A stretch of 31,639 bases of DNA from Spirochaetales bacterium (GCA_016935715.1 JAFGQJ010000014.1:1-31639); one strand, 5' to 3'; shown: positions 7,388 to 15,609, counted from the first letter of the stretch. Translations and numbers: made by a program. The notes: generated from the sequence alone by a model not told the origin.

Positions 7388-8302
7388 TCAATCCTCCAGG
7401 TACAGCTCCGTCTCCCGGGCCCAGATGCTGTGGTATCTGGAGAACACCTCGAACAGGCGGCGGGCCGTCGCGAACCGGTCGGCTGTGTACATGCAGAGGG
7501 GATGCATGAGAATGGTGGCGACTCCCCCGGCCCGCTCGATTTTCCGGACCTGATCTTCCACGATGTCGGCCCAGCGCTCGATGGGATAGGACTCCCGGGT
7601 CGGATCCGCCGGGAACCCCCAATTCTTCTTCTGCCGCTGCACGTAGGCCCTGGTGCGGTGGGCATGGTAGATGTGGTCGTGGTCCATGATGACATTGATC
7701 GGATGAGAGATCAGCCCCTCCGGGGTCACCTCAGGCCGGAGTTTGTCCCAGCTCAGTTCATCGGAGATGAAGCGGATCCCCGAGCGAAGCAGGATGGGGT
7801 AGGTGTGGCGATCAACCACCAGACCGTGGCTGCGCCAGGACACGATCTTCGACCCGGTCCGGGCGGCGACGATGTCCACCATCCGCCGGGTGTCCCGCAT
7901 CTGCCTGCGGCAGCTGCCGTGGTTGGCCGCGTGGGACACGGTCGGGGTGCCGCTGATACGGCTTCTCATCCGGGAGAGGAAGCTCCGGGGCAGGCCGCCG
8001 TACGTGTGTCCCCCGATCTCCACCAGGGGGGAGCGGACGACGGGCTCCAGGTCCCGCCACTCCTCCTCCAGGGTCTTGCCAGTTACGTAGAAGGTCACCT
8101 TCAGGCCGAATTGCTCCACTATCCGCAGGTAGCGGGCTGCTATCTTGATCTCGGTGTCTTCCGGATCGGGAATGAAGCTCTGCTCATTGATCTTCAGGGA
8201 GCTGTGGTGGATATCCCCGGTCAGGCAGATCATAGACGGAGTGTAGACCATTTCCCGGCCGTTGTAAAACAGAATCCCTCGACTGACGGCTAGTGCTAAC
8301 AT
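7388..8302 (-). CDS. Polysaccharide deacetylase-like protein (CE4/NodB fold), divergent
   Basis: A 304-residue protein with the NodB-like order of motifs: MICLTGDIHHS (motif 1, Asp30), KVTFYVTGKTLE, VEIGGHTYGGLPR (motif 2, His99), KIVSWRSHG (motif 3) and a late ILMHPLCMY. In standard CE4 enzymes motif 2 is H-x3-H; here the second His is absent, so metal binding differs or activity has changed. The family removes N-acetyl or related amide groups from sugars; some divergent members act on small amides. Neither ATG 8302 nor ATG 8251 (17 codons later, just before the conserved domain) has a clear ribosome site. The longer form is reported. It is the first gene of the left-pointing operon and diverges from the MttB-family gene at 8488. 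Confidence 0.75.
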   Translation of the reverse strand: MLALAVSRGILFYNGREMVYTPSMICLTGDIHHSSLKINEQSFIPDPEDTEIKIAARYLRIVEQFGLKVTFYVTGKTLEEEWRDLEPVVRSPLVEIGGHTYGGLPRSFLSRMRSRISGTPTVSHAANHGSCRRQMRDTRRMVDIVAARTGSKIVSWRSHGLVVDRHTYPILLRSGIRFISDELSWDKLRPEVTPEGLISHPINVIMDHDHIYHAHRTRAYVQRQKKNWGFPADPTRESYPIERWADIVEDQVRKIERAGGVATILMHPLCMYTADRFATARRLFEVFSRYHSIWARETELYLED

Positions 8303-8342
8303 AACGAAACTTAATGGCTGTTTCTCGATGAAGACAAGGTGT

Positions 8343-8353
8343 TGTTAATAACA
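8343..8353. promoter_or_regulatory. GTTA/TAAC inverted repeat in the divergent intergenic region
   Basis: TGTTA and TAACA arms are separated by one base in the gap between the divergent deacetylase-like and MttB-family genes (8303-8487). More GTTA/TAAC half-sites lie nearby (8297-8305, 8410-8423). Similar sites occur upstream of the transketolase genes. They are candidate binding sites for the ROK regulator encoded at 9968-11134, which is inference from location and symmetry. Confidence 0.35.
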
Positions 8354-8433
8354 TTAGATAACCAATCTTCATGATTTTGCCGATATTGCGGCCCGTAGCG
8401 CAGGAATATGTTAGAAAGCGTTATTTTCTTTTC

Positions 8434-8463
8434 TTGACAGCGGTAGTGTCGATTCCTTAGAGT
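8434..8463 (+). promoter_or_regulatory. Promoter of the MttB-family gene and ROK regulator
   Basis: TTGACA (8434-8439) is followed after 18 bases by TAGAGT (8458-8463), and before it stands TTTTC. The same arrangement (TTCTTGACA, a CG pair, TCGAT, then TTAGA(G/A)T) recurs at 11263-11290. The ribosome site AAGGAGG (8472-8478) and ATG 8488 follow directly, so the leader would be short. Confidence 0.6.
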
Positions 8464-8487
8464 TGAAGGACAAGGAGGAGCGCGCGC

Positions 8488-9975
8488 ATGATCGATCCGG
8501 CGGATGTTGCTGTTCTGGAGGAGAAAACGTACAAATTTCTGTGGGACTACGGGATCGGTGTACCGAACGACGAGCTCACCGAGCTCTGCCTGGCCAGGGG
8601 CTGCAGGCGGGGAAGAGACCACCGCATCCGGGTGCCCAGGGAGCTAATCCAGGAGATGGTCGGGTTCCAGAAGCAGAGCCAGGAGGCTTATGAGGATTTC
8701 CACCGGCTGGTGTACACCTGTGGGCCTGATTGGGCTCACCACCTGCTGTGGACCGGACAGACGGAAGAGTTCCGCACGCGCTGCCGGAACGAGTTTCTGA
8801 TGCAGGCCTTCGACTGCGGCCCCACCACCTACTACGATTACCAGCAGAGCGCGGTGATGCCCGTGGACGGGCAGATCTTCCAGAGCATGCTCAGGTTCGC
8901 CGAAGCCACGCCTGAGATCGGCTACACGAGCTGCTGGTATCGGCAGGATCTGCCTCCCCGCATCGAGCGGCTGCAGTCCCTCGTGGAAGGGCTCAAAATC
9001 ACGAAGAAGCTGGACGGGATCGAGGCGATCCAGCCCGAGATGATCAAGTATCTCAAGGAGGCCAGCGTCATCGTGTATGGTGATGCCGGCAGCTCGGCGT
9101 TCCTGGCCGGCTCGGAGTGCATGACCATGCCCGCGATCCTGGAGGCACGCTCCGCCCAGGATATCCTGGAGCGAAAGCGCTGCGGCATCCACCGCTACCA
9201 CATAGCGAGCATGCCCACCCTGGGGATCAGCACTCCGGTCACTCTCGCCGGAGCGATCGTGCTGGCGGCGGCGGAGTTGATCGGGGGGATGGTCGTGTGC
9301 TGGTGCGCCGACCCGCAGTCCGACCTCAGCGCACGAATGATCACATTGGTGGCGGATATGAGAAACGGCAACTCCACCACCTTCGGCCCGGCCTATATCC
9401 AGTACAACAACGCGGTCCGGCAGCTGTTCGTCGAGCGGTGGGGCGGGCACTGCATGGTGGAGGTGTTCTTCAGCCCCACCGCCCGCCGGCCGGGCCTGCA
9501 GGCGGTGGCGGAGAACTTCTACGCGACCAGCTGCCTGCAGCGGTGGGAGAACGATCCGGACATCCCCTACGCGGGCATGGGCGCGCTGCACGAGGGAGGC
9601 CTCGGCTCGCCTACCCAGTTCATGCTGGACATGCAGATCCGCAAGGCCCAATGGATGTACAACTCCGAGATCCCGGTCAATGAAGAGACGATCGCCTGGG
9701 AACAGATCGTGTCGGCCGTGGAGGAGGGCGGCGGCTTTCTCGACTCCGACCATACCTTCCGCCACTTCCGCGAGCTGTATATTCCGGAGCTCTTCCGATC
9801 CGACGATCCGTCGAGCGGTCCCTGGGACGGCAGCGAAGCGGCCATCCTGGACACCTGCGAACAGATGTGGCTCGAGAACCTGAGCCGCTGGGAGCCGCCG
9901 CAATGGCCTGCTGAGACCACCCGTGCTCTGGACGAGCTGCTGAAGCGGGCGGGGGAAGAGCTCCGCGATGCGTAA
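8488..9975 (+). CDS. MttB-family (trimethylamine methyltransferase-like) methyltransferase, non-pyrrolysine
   Basis: This 495-residue protein has the MttB-family core motif GISTPVTLAGA (246-256) followed by AAELIGGMVV, and a C-terminal region with DSDHTFRHFRELYIPELF as in MttB and MtgB relatives. Archaeal MttB reads an in-frame amber as pyrrolysine; here the frame has no internal stop, so this is the widespread non-Pyl group. Characterised members demethylate quaternary amines such as glycine betaine, proline betaine or carnitine, passing the methyl group to a cobalamin-bearing corrinoid protein. No corrinoid protein or reactivase is in the window. AAGGAGG lies nine bases before ATG 8488. Its last bases overlap the ROK gene by 8, so enzyme and regulator are co-transcribed. 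Confidence 0.88.
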   Translation: MIDPADVAVLEEKTYKFLWDYGIGVPNDELTELCLARGCRRGRDHRIRVPRELIQEMVGFQKQSQEAYEDFHRLVYTCGPDWAHHLLWTGQTEEFRTRCRNEFLMQAFDCGPTTYYDYQQSAVMPVDGQIFQSMLRFAEATPEIGYTSCWYRQDLPPRIERLQSLVEGLKITKKLDGIEAIQPEMIKYLKEASVIVYGDAGSSAFLAGSECMTMPAILEARSAQDILERKRCGIHRYHIASMPTLGISTPVTLAGAIVLAAAELIGGMVVCWCADPQSDLSARMITLVADMRNGNSTTFGPAYIQYNNAVRQLFVERWGGHCMVEVFFSPTARRPGLQAVAENFYATSCLQRWENDPDIPYAGMGALHEGGLGSPTQFMLDMQIRKAQWMYNSEIPVNEETIAWEQIVSAVEEGGGFLDSDHTFRHFRELYIPELFRSDDPSSGPWDGSEAAILDTCEQMWLENLSRWEPPQWPAETTRALDELLKRAGEELRDA

Positions 9976-11134
9976 GCCCGATCCTGCCCGCGACATCCTC
10001 GGCTACCTGTTTCCGGGCCGCCGCCGCACGCGCACAGAGATCGCGGAGGCGCTGCAGATTCGAAAGAGCACGGTCGGGGTGGTCTGTGCCCGACTCCTGG
10101 AACAGGGTTTCCTGCAGACCGAAGAGCAGGCCAGGCGTAACAACAAGCTTTGGATCAATCCCCGGGCCTACATGGCGATCGGGGTGCAGCACAAGGTCGA
10201 TGAGCTGAAGATGGTGCTGCTCGACGCCGGACTCAACGTCCGGGCCAGGGAGTCGTATCCGCTTGACTCGGTGACGGACGAGGCCCGGGTGGAGAGGATC
10301 CTGCAGGGGCTCAACGGCCTGCTCGAGGTCCGCGGGCCGGCGGAGGGACGGGTGATCGGTCTGGGATTCAGCGACTTCATCCCCCACGATATCGGGACGG
10401 GGATGAAAACCAAGTCGATCTGGATTCCGGGATGGGGCGATATCAACATCAAGGCGATAATAGAGCAGTCCCTGAACCTGAGCACGGAGGTCATGCGCTG
10501 CACCGATGCGTTCAGCTTCGCCGAGCACGTATTCGGGGACTGCCGGGACGCCGATGCATTCATCACGGTCCAGCTGGACGAGGGGATCGGCATCTCGGTG
10601 TACAAAGACAACAAGTATCTGAAGGGCTCCACCGACATCTTCGGGGAGCTGGGCCACGTCGTGTACAAAGAGGACGGGGACATCTGCAAGTGCGGGAACC
10701 GGGGCTGCCTGGAAACCATCGCCGGAATCGAGGCGATCATCAAGAAGGTCAAGGAGAATGCGGAGAAAGGCGCCTACTTCCGAACCGAGGGCGCGCTCGG
10801 CGACATCACCCTGGAGGACGTGATCACCAACGCTCGGGAGGGCAACAAGCTGGCGCTGCTGAGCATCAACGAGGCGGCCAAGGCCCTGGGCAACACGCTG
10901 GCCGTCGTGGTGAACGTGCTCGGGATCAGTCGGGTTGTTCTCTACGGCCGCCTGGTGAAGGCCGGGAAGATCCTGGAACGCCAGGTGACCAACAGCATCC
11001 AGCAGCACTGTATCTACCCACTGAACCAGGATACCAAAGTGTGTCTCAGCTCCCTGGACGAGTTCGGCAGCGCCATGGGGGCAGCCTTTGCGGTGATGCA
11101 CGCCTACTTCAGGCAGGAGGCGCTGAGGATTTGA
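9968..11134 (+). CDS. ROK-family transcriptional regulator
   Basis: The 388-residue protein joins an N-terminal winged helix-turn-helix (residues about 10-65; RTRTEIAEALQIRKSTVGVV as recognition region) to a ROK sugar-kinase-like domain. The ROK zinc site is complete: GELGH followed by CKCGNRGCLE (three Cys plus His). The kinase-type phosphate loop is poorly kept, and QLDEGIGISVY holds the position of the usual D-x-G-x-G. A sensor rather than a kinase is therefore expected. ROK repressors respond to sugars or sugar phosphates, so the ligand probably resembles the substrate of this cluster. ATG 9968 overlaps the end of the MttB-family gene by 8 bases. Likely targets are the GTTA/TAAC-bearing intergenic regions on either side. 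Confidence 0.92.
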   Translation: MRKPDPARDILGYLFPGRRRTRTEIAEALQIRKSTVGVVCARLLEQGFLQTEEQARRNNKLWINPRAYMAIGVQHKVDELKMVLLDAGLNVRARESYPLDSVTDEARVERILQGLNGLLEVRGPAEGRVIGLGFSDFIPHDIGTGMKTKSIWIPGWGDINIKAIIEQSLNLSTEVMRCTDAFSFAEHVFGDCRDADAFITVQLDEGIGISVYKDNKYLKGSTDIFGELGHVVYKEDGDICKCGNRGCLETIAGIEAIIKKVKENAEKGAYFRTEGALGDITLEDVITNAREGNKLALLSINEAAKALGNTLAVVVNVLGISRVVLYGRLVKAGKILERQVTNSIQQHCIYPLNQDTKVCLSSLDEFGSAMGAAFAVMHAYFRQEALRI

Positions 11135-11178
11135 GACGCCCAGCCACGTACCGAGCCCCGGCGCCATTTATTCTGAAA

Positions 11179-11225
11179 TGTTAACAACTTGCCGGCCGTC
11201 GATCTATTTACGCGTGTTAAATAAC
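11179..11225. promoter_or_regulatory. Paired GTTA/TAAC sites upstream of the transketolase promoter
   Basis: The self-complementary TGTTAACA (11179-11186) and GTTA-AA-TAAC (11216-11225) lie 30 bases apart (three helical turns), 38-84 bases before the -35 box at 11263. A further GTTA starts at 11231. The 9-mer GCGTGTTAA (11212-11220) recurs at 27318-27326 upstream of the EamA transporter. The rest of the 11135-11334 gap shows no gene. Confidence 0.4.
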
Positions 11226-11262
11226 CGAATGTTACCACGCACCGCTGCGTCACCGCTTTTTC

Positions 11263-11290
11263 TTGACACCGTCTCTCGATGTGTTAGAAT
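11263..11290 (+). promoter_or_regulatory. Promoter of the transketolase operon
   Basis: TTGACA (11263-11268), a 16-base spacer and TAGAAT (11285-11290) match consensus at 11 of 12 positions. The arrangement closely copies that upstream of the MttB-family gene. Transcription from about 11297 would give a leader of roughly 40 bases before ATG 11335. Confidence 0.7.
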
Positions 11291-11334
11291 CAGGTTTCTC
11301 AGCTGCATGAAGGGATGACCAGGGGAATGAAGCG

Positions 11335-12165
11335 ATGAACAGGATCGACCGGTACAAACTCCTTGCCCGACTGATCCGCGGATACGCGGTGAAGATGACG
11401 AACCTGGAGCACAGCGGTCACGTGGGCAGTTCCCTGTCCATGGCCGAGCTGGTGGCTGTTCTCTACGAGGGAATCCTGCGTGTTGATCCACAAAAGCCCG
11501 ATTGGCCGGAGCGCGATCGATTTATCCTCAGCAAGGGTCACGCTGCCGCGGGCGTGTATGCCGCCCTGGCGGAGAAGGGCTTCTTTCCGAAGGAGTGGAC
11601 AGACACCTACTACCGGGACCGGGGCAAGCTCTGCGGTCACATCAGCCATCACGTCCCGGGGGTGGAGTTCTCCACCGGTTCTCTCGGCCACGGGTTGCCC
11701 GTGGCGGCGGGAATGGCCCTGGTGGCCAAACGGCTGGGGCGGAAGCACAGGATTTTCGTGCTCATGAGCGACGGCGACTGCAACGAAGGCTCGACCTGGG
11801 AGGCGATCATGTTCGCCGCCCAGCACCGGTTCGACAACCTCACGGCCATCGTGGACGCCAACAAGATTCAGGCCCTGGGCAAGGTCAGGGACGTCATCGA
11901 CATGGAGCCTTTCGCAAAAAAAGTCGAGGCGTTCGGCTGGGCCGTGCGGGAAATCGACGGACACGACGTGGAGCAGATAGAGAAGACTCTGCGCTCGGTG
12001 CCCTTCGAGAAGGGAAAACCCTCTTTCGTGATCGCCCGCACGGTGAAGGGGCGGGGGGTGGAGTTTCTGGAAAACACCGTGGCTTCCCACTACCGCTGCG
12101 TGCCCGACGACAGGCTGGCTGAGGTCTATGAAGAGTTGGGAGTGAGCGATGCGTTCCCTGTTTAA
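11335..12165 (+). CDS. Transketolase, N-terminal (TPP-binding) subunit
   Basis: This 276-residue protein corresponds to the first half of a full transketolase. It has SKGHA (66-70), HHVPGVEFSTGSLGHGL (105-121) and the TPP/Mg2+ motif SDGDCNEG (145-152) ending in DANK. It needs the C-terminal subunit encoded immediately downstream (17-base overlap) to form the active site. Such split transketolases serve either the pentose phosphate pathway or catabolic routes; the apulose-4-phosphate (AptAB) and sulfofructose (SqwGH) enzymes are characterised split examples. The position inside a substrate-specific cluster suggests a catabolic role, which is inference. An AGGGGA lies about 11 bases before ATG 11335; the in-frame neighbourhood offers no better start. 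Confidence 0.93.
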   Translation: MNRIDRYKLLARLIRGYAVKMTNLEHSGHVGSSLSMAELVAVLYEGILRVDPQKPDWPERDRFILSKGHAAAGVYAALAEKGFFPKEWTDTYYRDRGKLCGHISHHVPGVEFSTGSLGHGLPVAAGMALVAKRLGRKHRIFVLMSDGDCNEGSTWEAIMFAAQHRFDNLTAIVDANKIQALGKVRDVIDMEPFAKKVEAFGWAVREIDGHDVEQIEKTLRSVPFEKGKPSFVIARTVKGRGVEFLENTVASHYRCVPDDRLAEVYEELGVSDAFPV

Positions 12166-13072
12166 CCAGACCCTGCTCAAGATCGCCGAGAACAACGACA
12201 GGATCTACATGATCCTGGCCGACATCGGCTACGGGGAGATCGAGGAGTTCGCCGAGCGTTTTCCCGACCGTTTCTTCAACGTCGGCGTGGCCGAGCAGAA
12301 CATGACCGGGGTGGCCTGCGGCGTTGCCATGGAGGGCAACATCGCCATTACCTATTCGATCGCCAATTTCCCGACCCTGCGCTGCCTGGAGCAGATCCGC
12401 AACGACGTCTGCTACCACAACGTCAACGTGAAGATCGTCATCATCGGCGGCGGTCTGGCTTACGGCGCCCTGGGCGTTTCCCATCAGTCCACCGAAGATC
12501 TGGCGATCATGCGGGCCCTTCCGGACATGGTGGTGGTGGCGCCCTCGGACTTTGTTGAAGCGGAGGCGGCCACCTACGCCATGATCGAGCACGACGGCCC
12601 AGTATACTATCGCTGCGGCTACAAAAAGGAGCCGCCTCTTCACCCGGGTCCGATCGATTTCCGCTTCGGCCGGGCCATCCAGGTCTGCGACGGCGCGGAT
12701 GCGACGCTGATCGGAACCGGCACGGTAACGTACAGGGCCTGGCAGGCGGCTCAACTTCTCGAGCAGCGCGGCATCCGCACCCGGGTGCTGAGCATGCACA
12801 CAGTGAAGCCGATCGACGCCGAGGCGGTGGTAGCGGCGGCCCGCGAAACCGGCGCCATTCTCACCGTGGAGGAGCACAACATCCTGGGCGGGCTCGGCGG
12901 AGCCGTCGCCGAAGTGCTGGCCGACTCCGGCATGGGGGTGCCTTTCAGGCGCATAGGCCTGCCGGATACGTACGTGCACATCGTCGGGTCACACGAGTGG
13001 CTGCTGGATCACTACGGATTCTCCCCCCAGGCGATCGCCGACTCGACACAGGAGGTGATCGCCAGAAAATGA
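12149..13072 (+). CDS. Transketolase, C-terminal (pyrimidine-binding) subunit
   Basis: The 307-residue partner of the preceding gene carries the second half of transketolase. FFNVGVAEQNMTGVACG contains the catalytic Glu that activates TPP, GLGVSHQSTED follows, and the C-terminal domain includes EEHNILGGLGGAVAEVL. The start at 12149 lies inside the end of the N-terminal subunit gene, so the two are translationally coupled, as expected for a heteromeric enzyme. The subunit is somewhat shorter than the matching half of fused transketolases, but all landmarks are present. The stop overlaps the following UroD-like gene by four bases (ATGA). Confidence 0.93.
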   Translation: MRSLFNQTLLKIAENNDRIYMILADIGYGEIEEFAERFPDRFFNVGVAEQNMTGVACGVAMEGNIAITYSIANFPTLRCLEQIRNDVCYHNVNVKIVIIGGGLAYGALGVSHQSTEDLAIMRALPDMVVVAPSDFVEAEAATYAMIEHDGPVYYRCGYKKEPPLHPGPIDFRFGRAIQVCDGADATLIGTGTVTYRAWQAAQLLEQRGIRTRVLSMHTVKPIDAEAVVAAARETGAILTVEEHNILGGLGGAVAEVLADSGMGVPFRRIGLPDTYVHIVGSHEWLLDHYGFSPQAIADSTQEVIARK

Positions 13073-14115
13073 CTTCCCTGGAGCGGGTGCTGCATGTCCT
13101 GCAGGGAGAGCTGCCCGATCGGGTACCTCTGTTCGAGCTTTTCATCGATCAGGTTGTGATCGATTCGATCCGTCCCGGTCTGTCGTATGAGGATTTCATA
13201 GACTTCGCGGATATGGATGTGGCAACCTGCCTGACCATGGTGGAAAGCCCCGAACGGATGCACTGGCTGGACCGGGAAAAAGGGATCTGGCAGGACAAGT
13301 GGGGCTGCACCCAGGGGTTTACCGGAGAGGTGATATCGGTTCCCATCGAACCGCCCAGGATAGAGAAACTGGAGGATCTGTCCGGCTACGAGCCTCCGGA
13401 CCCCAAAGACAATGAAGTCCTGGAAGCGGCTCGGAAGCTCGTCAAGCGCTTCAAGGGCAAACGGGCCATCTGCGCCGTGGGGGAGGCGGTGTTCGCCACA
13501 TCCCAGTACCTGCGCGCCGGGCTCGCCAACCTGATGATGGACTACATCCTGCAGCCCGAGCTTGCCGGGGAGCTGGCCCGCATTGGTGTGGACTACCACG
13601 TCGAGCTGTACCGGCTGCTCCTCGATGAGGGGGTGGAGATCATCGCCCTGGGGGACGACTACGCCGGCAAGACGGGACCCTATATGTCCCCCGCGCACTT
13701 CCAGCAGTTCATCCTCCCCGGCCTGTCAACCGTGGTGCGGGAGATCAAGAACCGGGGAGGGTATGTGATCAAGCACACCGACGGCAATATCTGGCCGGTC
13801 ATGGATATGCTGATCGAAACCGGGCTGGATATGCTCGGTCCACTGGAACCGGCCTACATGGCCCTGGACGAGGTGCGCCGCCGCTCGAACATGAGGGTGG
13901 GAGTGGTCGGCAATGTGGATGTGGATCTGCTGTCCCGGGGCACGGTCGAGGAGGTGATTTCCACGACCCGGGAACAGCTCGAGCGCATCTCACCCCTCGG
14001 CGGACATTTCATGGGATCGGGGAACTCCATCACCTCTTTCGTAAACGGGGAGAACTTCATGGCCATGATCAAAACAGTTCAGGATTTCGGGAGGTATCCG
14101 ATTTCACCGAGCTAA
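13069..14115 (+). CDS. Uroporphyrinogen decarboxylase-family protein (methyltransferase-like)
   Basis: This 348-residue protein has the UroD/MtaA superfamily fold. DRVPLFELFID is near the N-terminus, ALGDDYAGKTGPYMSP sits in the middle, and KHTDGNIWPVMDMLIETG (235-252) and VGNVDVDLL lie toward the C-terminus. In the zinc-dependent corrinoid:CoM enzymes MtaA/MtbA the third region reads H-x-C-G-N; here it is H-T-D-G-N and the later Cys is Asn (GSGNSI). The zinc ligands are therefore not conserved, and true HemE function is unlikely in this setting. A role with the MttB-family protein in methyl transfer is plausible but unproven. ATG 13069 overlaps the preceding stop (ATGA), with GGAGGTG 10 bases before it. 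The frame is open further upstream, but this start fits the family. Confidence 0.82.
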   Translation: MTSLERVLHVLQGELPDRVPLFELFIDQVVIDSIRPGLSYEDFIDFADMDVATCLTMVESPERMHWLDREKGIWQDKWGCTQGFTGEVISVPIEPPRIEKLEDLSGYEPPDPKDNEVLEAARKLVKRFKGKRAICAVGEAVFATSQYLRAGLANLMMDYILQPELAGELARIGVDYHVELYRLLLDEGVEIIALGDDYAGKTGPYMSPAHFQQFILPGLSTVVREIKNRGGYVIKHTDGNIWPVMDMLIETGLDMLGPLEPAYMALDEVRRRSNMRVGVVGNVDVDLLSRGTVEEVISTTREQLERISPLGGHFMGSGNSITSFVNGENFMAMIKTVQDFGRYPISPS

Positions 14116-14122
14116 AAATTCG

Positions 14123-14152
14123 TTGGCAATTTCGCAAGCGGGATGTTAGCAT
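14123..14152 (+). promoter_or_regulatory. Possible promoter of the second binding-protein gene
   Basis: TTGGCA (14123-14128), 18 bases and TAGCAT (14147-14152) form a moderate sigma-70 match. The gatgTTAG lead-in resembles the promoter at 11263-11290. A strong AAGGAGG precedes ATG 14196. The importer could also be read through from the transketolase promoter. Confidence 0.4.
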
Positions 14153-14195
14153 GGCATATGCTTCATCATAAAAAACCTTATTAAGGAGGCTGATC

Positions 14196-15509
14196 ATGAG
14201 GACGGCACTCAAAATCGGGCTGCTCTCTGTGCTCGTGCTGCTGCTTGCAGCGAACGTGTTCGCCGGCGGCGGGCAGGAGAAGGCAGGCAAAATTAAACTG
14301 GTTTACCTTTCCAAGTGGAACGTCGGCGAGGTGACCCAGGAAATCGTCAACGACGCCATCGAAAGCTGGGTCTCGGATAATCCCACTGTCGAGGTCGAGC
14401 GCCTGTGGTCCGGCAGGGATGTCAACGCCAAGCTGATGGCTATGATCCAGGGCGGGGAGTCTCCGGATTTCTACGATGAGGATCCCCAACTGATAGAAGC
14501 ATCTCTGGGAAAAGCGGGTCTGGCCCTGGATCTTACCCCCTACCTCGAAAGTGTAGACGCCTACGACATAAACAAGAAAGTCATCAACACTTTCTCACGG
14601 GGTTTCTTCGAGCCCTGGACCTTCAGGGGCGAGATCAACACGCTGCCAATCCAGCAGTACCTCAATTGCTTCTGGTACGACAAAACCATGGCCAGGAAGT
14701 GGGGTTTCACCAAGACTCCCGATACCTGGGACGAGTTCATCCAGACCGGCGAGAAGATCAAGAACCTGGGCGTTGCCCCGATCGTCCTGGACGGAGGAAT
14801 CGATTTCTACAACCTCTATTACTTCTCCCACCTGACCGAGCGGCATTTGGGAACCACTGCCTTCCTGGATGCGGTGAATGACAAGACGGGCAAGGCCTGG
14901 GACAACCCCGGCTACCTGAAAGCACAGCAGAAGGTCAAGGAGCTGCGGGACAGGAATTTCTTCATCGACGGCTTCGAAGGCTATCAGTTCCCGGCCGGTC
15001 AGATCGACTGGGTGCAGCGCAAAGGCGCCTTCATTCTCATCCACACCTACATGCCCATCGAAGTGGCTGACGCCAAGCCGGATGATTTCGAATACGGTTC
15101 CTTCCCCTTCCCGTCGGTACCCGGCGGCAAGGGCAGTCAGTACGATCTGGCTACGGTCGTGGGCGGGGTGGCGATTCTGAAGAGCACGAAGGATCCGGAT
15201 CTTGCCTTCGACATGCTCAAGCGCCTCGTGTCCATGGAAACCCAGACGCGCATGGCCCAGGAAGCGCTCAACGTACCGACGATCGTGGGACCGGATCTGC
15301 CGGATATCTTCGCCGATCTGAAGCAGATCATGGCCAAGCAGACCGGAACCTTCCTCTGCGTGGCCTGCGGACCCGGAGCGTTCGAACCGGAGCTGGCCCA
15401 GACCGTTGTCTACCCGCTCAACCAGGAGGTCATCTACGGCAAGCTGTCTCCGGAGGACTTCATCAAGCAGGTGAAGGCAAAACAGATCGAGTACTACAAG
15501 AACAAGTAG
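14196..15509 (+). CDS. Extracellular sugar-binding protein, family 1 (second ABC importer)
   Basis: This 437-residue protein begins with a clear signal peptide (basic MRTALKIG, hydrophobic core, cleavage around VFA-GGGQEKAG). The glycine-rich, glutamate-bearing start of the mature chain is the style seen in spirochaete binding proteins. Family-1 landmarks follow: GGESPDFYDEDP, LNCFWYDKTMARKWGF, TWDEFIQTGEKIKNLG and a C-terminal QVKAKQIEYYK. No lipobox Cys is present, so a periplasmic location is likely. It is the first gene of the second importer and is followed by a hairpin at 15527-15557. The gene neighbourhood suggests its ligand is the substrate of the surrounding catabolic enzymes. Confidence 0.93.
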   Translation: MRTALKIGLLSVLVLLLAANVFAGGGQEKAGKIKLVYLSKWNVGEVTQEIVNDAIESWVSDNPTVEVERLWSGRDVNAKLMAMIQGGESPDFYDEDPQLIEASLGKAGLALDLTPYLESVDAYDINKKVINTFSRGFFEPWTFRGEINTLPIQQYLNCFWYDKTMARKWGFTKTPDTWDEFIQTGEKIKNLGVAPIVLDGGIDFYNLYYFSHLTERHLGTTAFLDAVNDKTGKAWDNPGYLKAQQKVKELRDRNFFIDGFEGYQFPAGQIDWVQRKGAFILIHTYMPIEVADAKPDDFEYGSFPFPSVPGGKGSQYDLATVVGGVAILKSTKDPDLAFDMLKRLVSMETQTRMAQEALNVPTIVGPDLPDIFADLKQIMAKQTGTFLCVACGPGAFEPELAQTVVYPLNQEVIYGKLSPEDFIKQVKAKQIEYYKNK

Positions 15510-15526
15510 TACGGGTATCTGAAGCG

Positions 15527-15557
15527 AAAGCGGGCCCCTTCTTCGGGGGCCCCGCTT
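15527..15557 (+). terminator. Hairpin terminator between binding protein and permeases
   Basis: AAAGCGGG pairs with CCCGCTTT, extended inward by CCCC/GGGG with a one-base bulge and a small TTCTTC loop. The stem ends in TTTT then CTGCTTT. The position matches the hairpin in the left importer operon, so partial termination or 3' end protection after the binding protein is likely. Confidence 0.8.
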
Positions 15558-15609
15558 TTCTGCTTTCGCCGCATCCCGGGATGTCTCAGCGACAAGGGAA
15601 GGACTGCCG

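Noticed and set aside
8488..9975. Pyrrolysine-containing MttB
   Set aside because: The frame has no internal amber codon and no pyl genes are in the window.
9677..11167. Minus-strand frame of 496 codons opposite the ROK gene
   Set aside because: An antisense shadow of high G+C third positions; the plus strand has an intact ROK zinc motif.
11335..13072. Assignment as SqwGH or AptAB
   Set aside because: No isomerase, kinase or sulfolactaldehyde-type partner is in the window; the subunit pattern alone is not specific.
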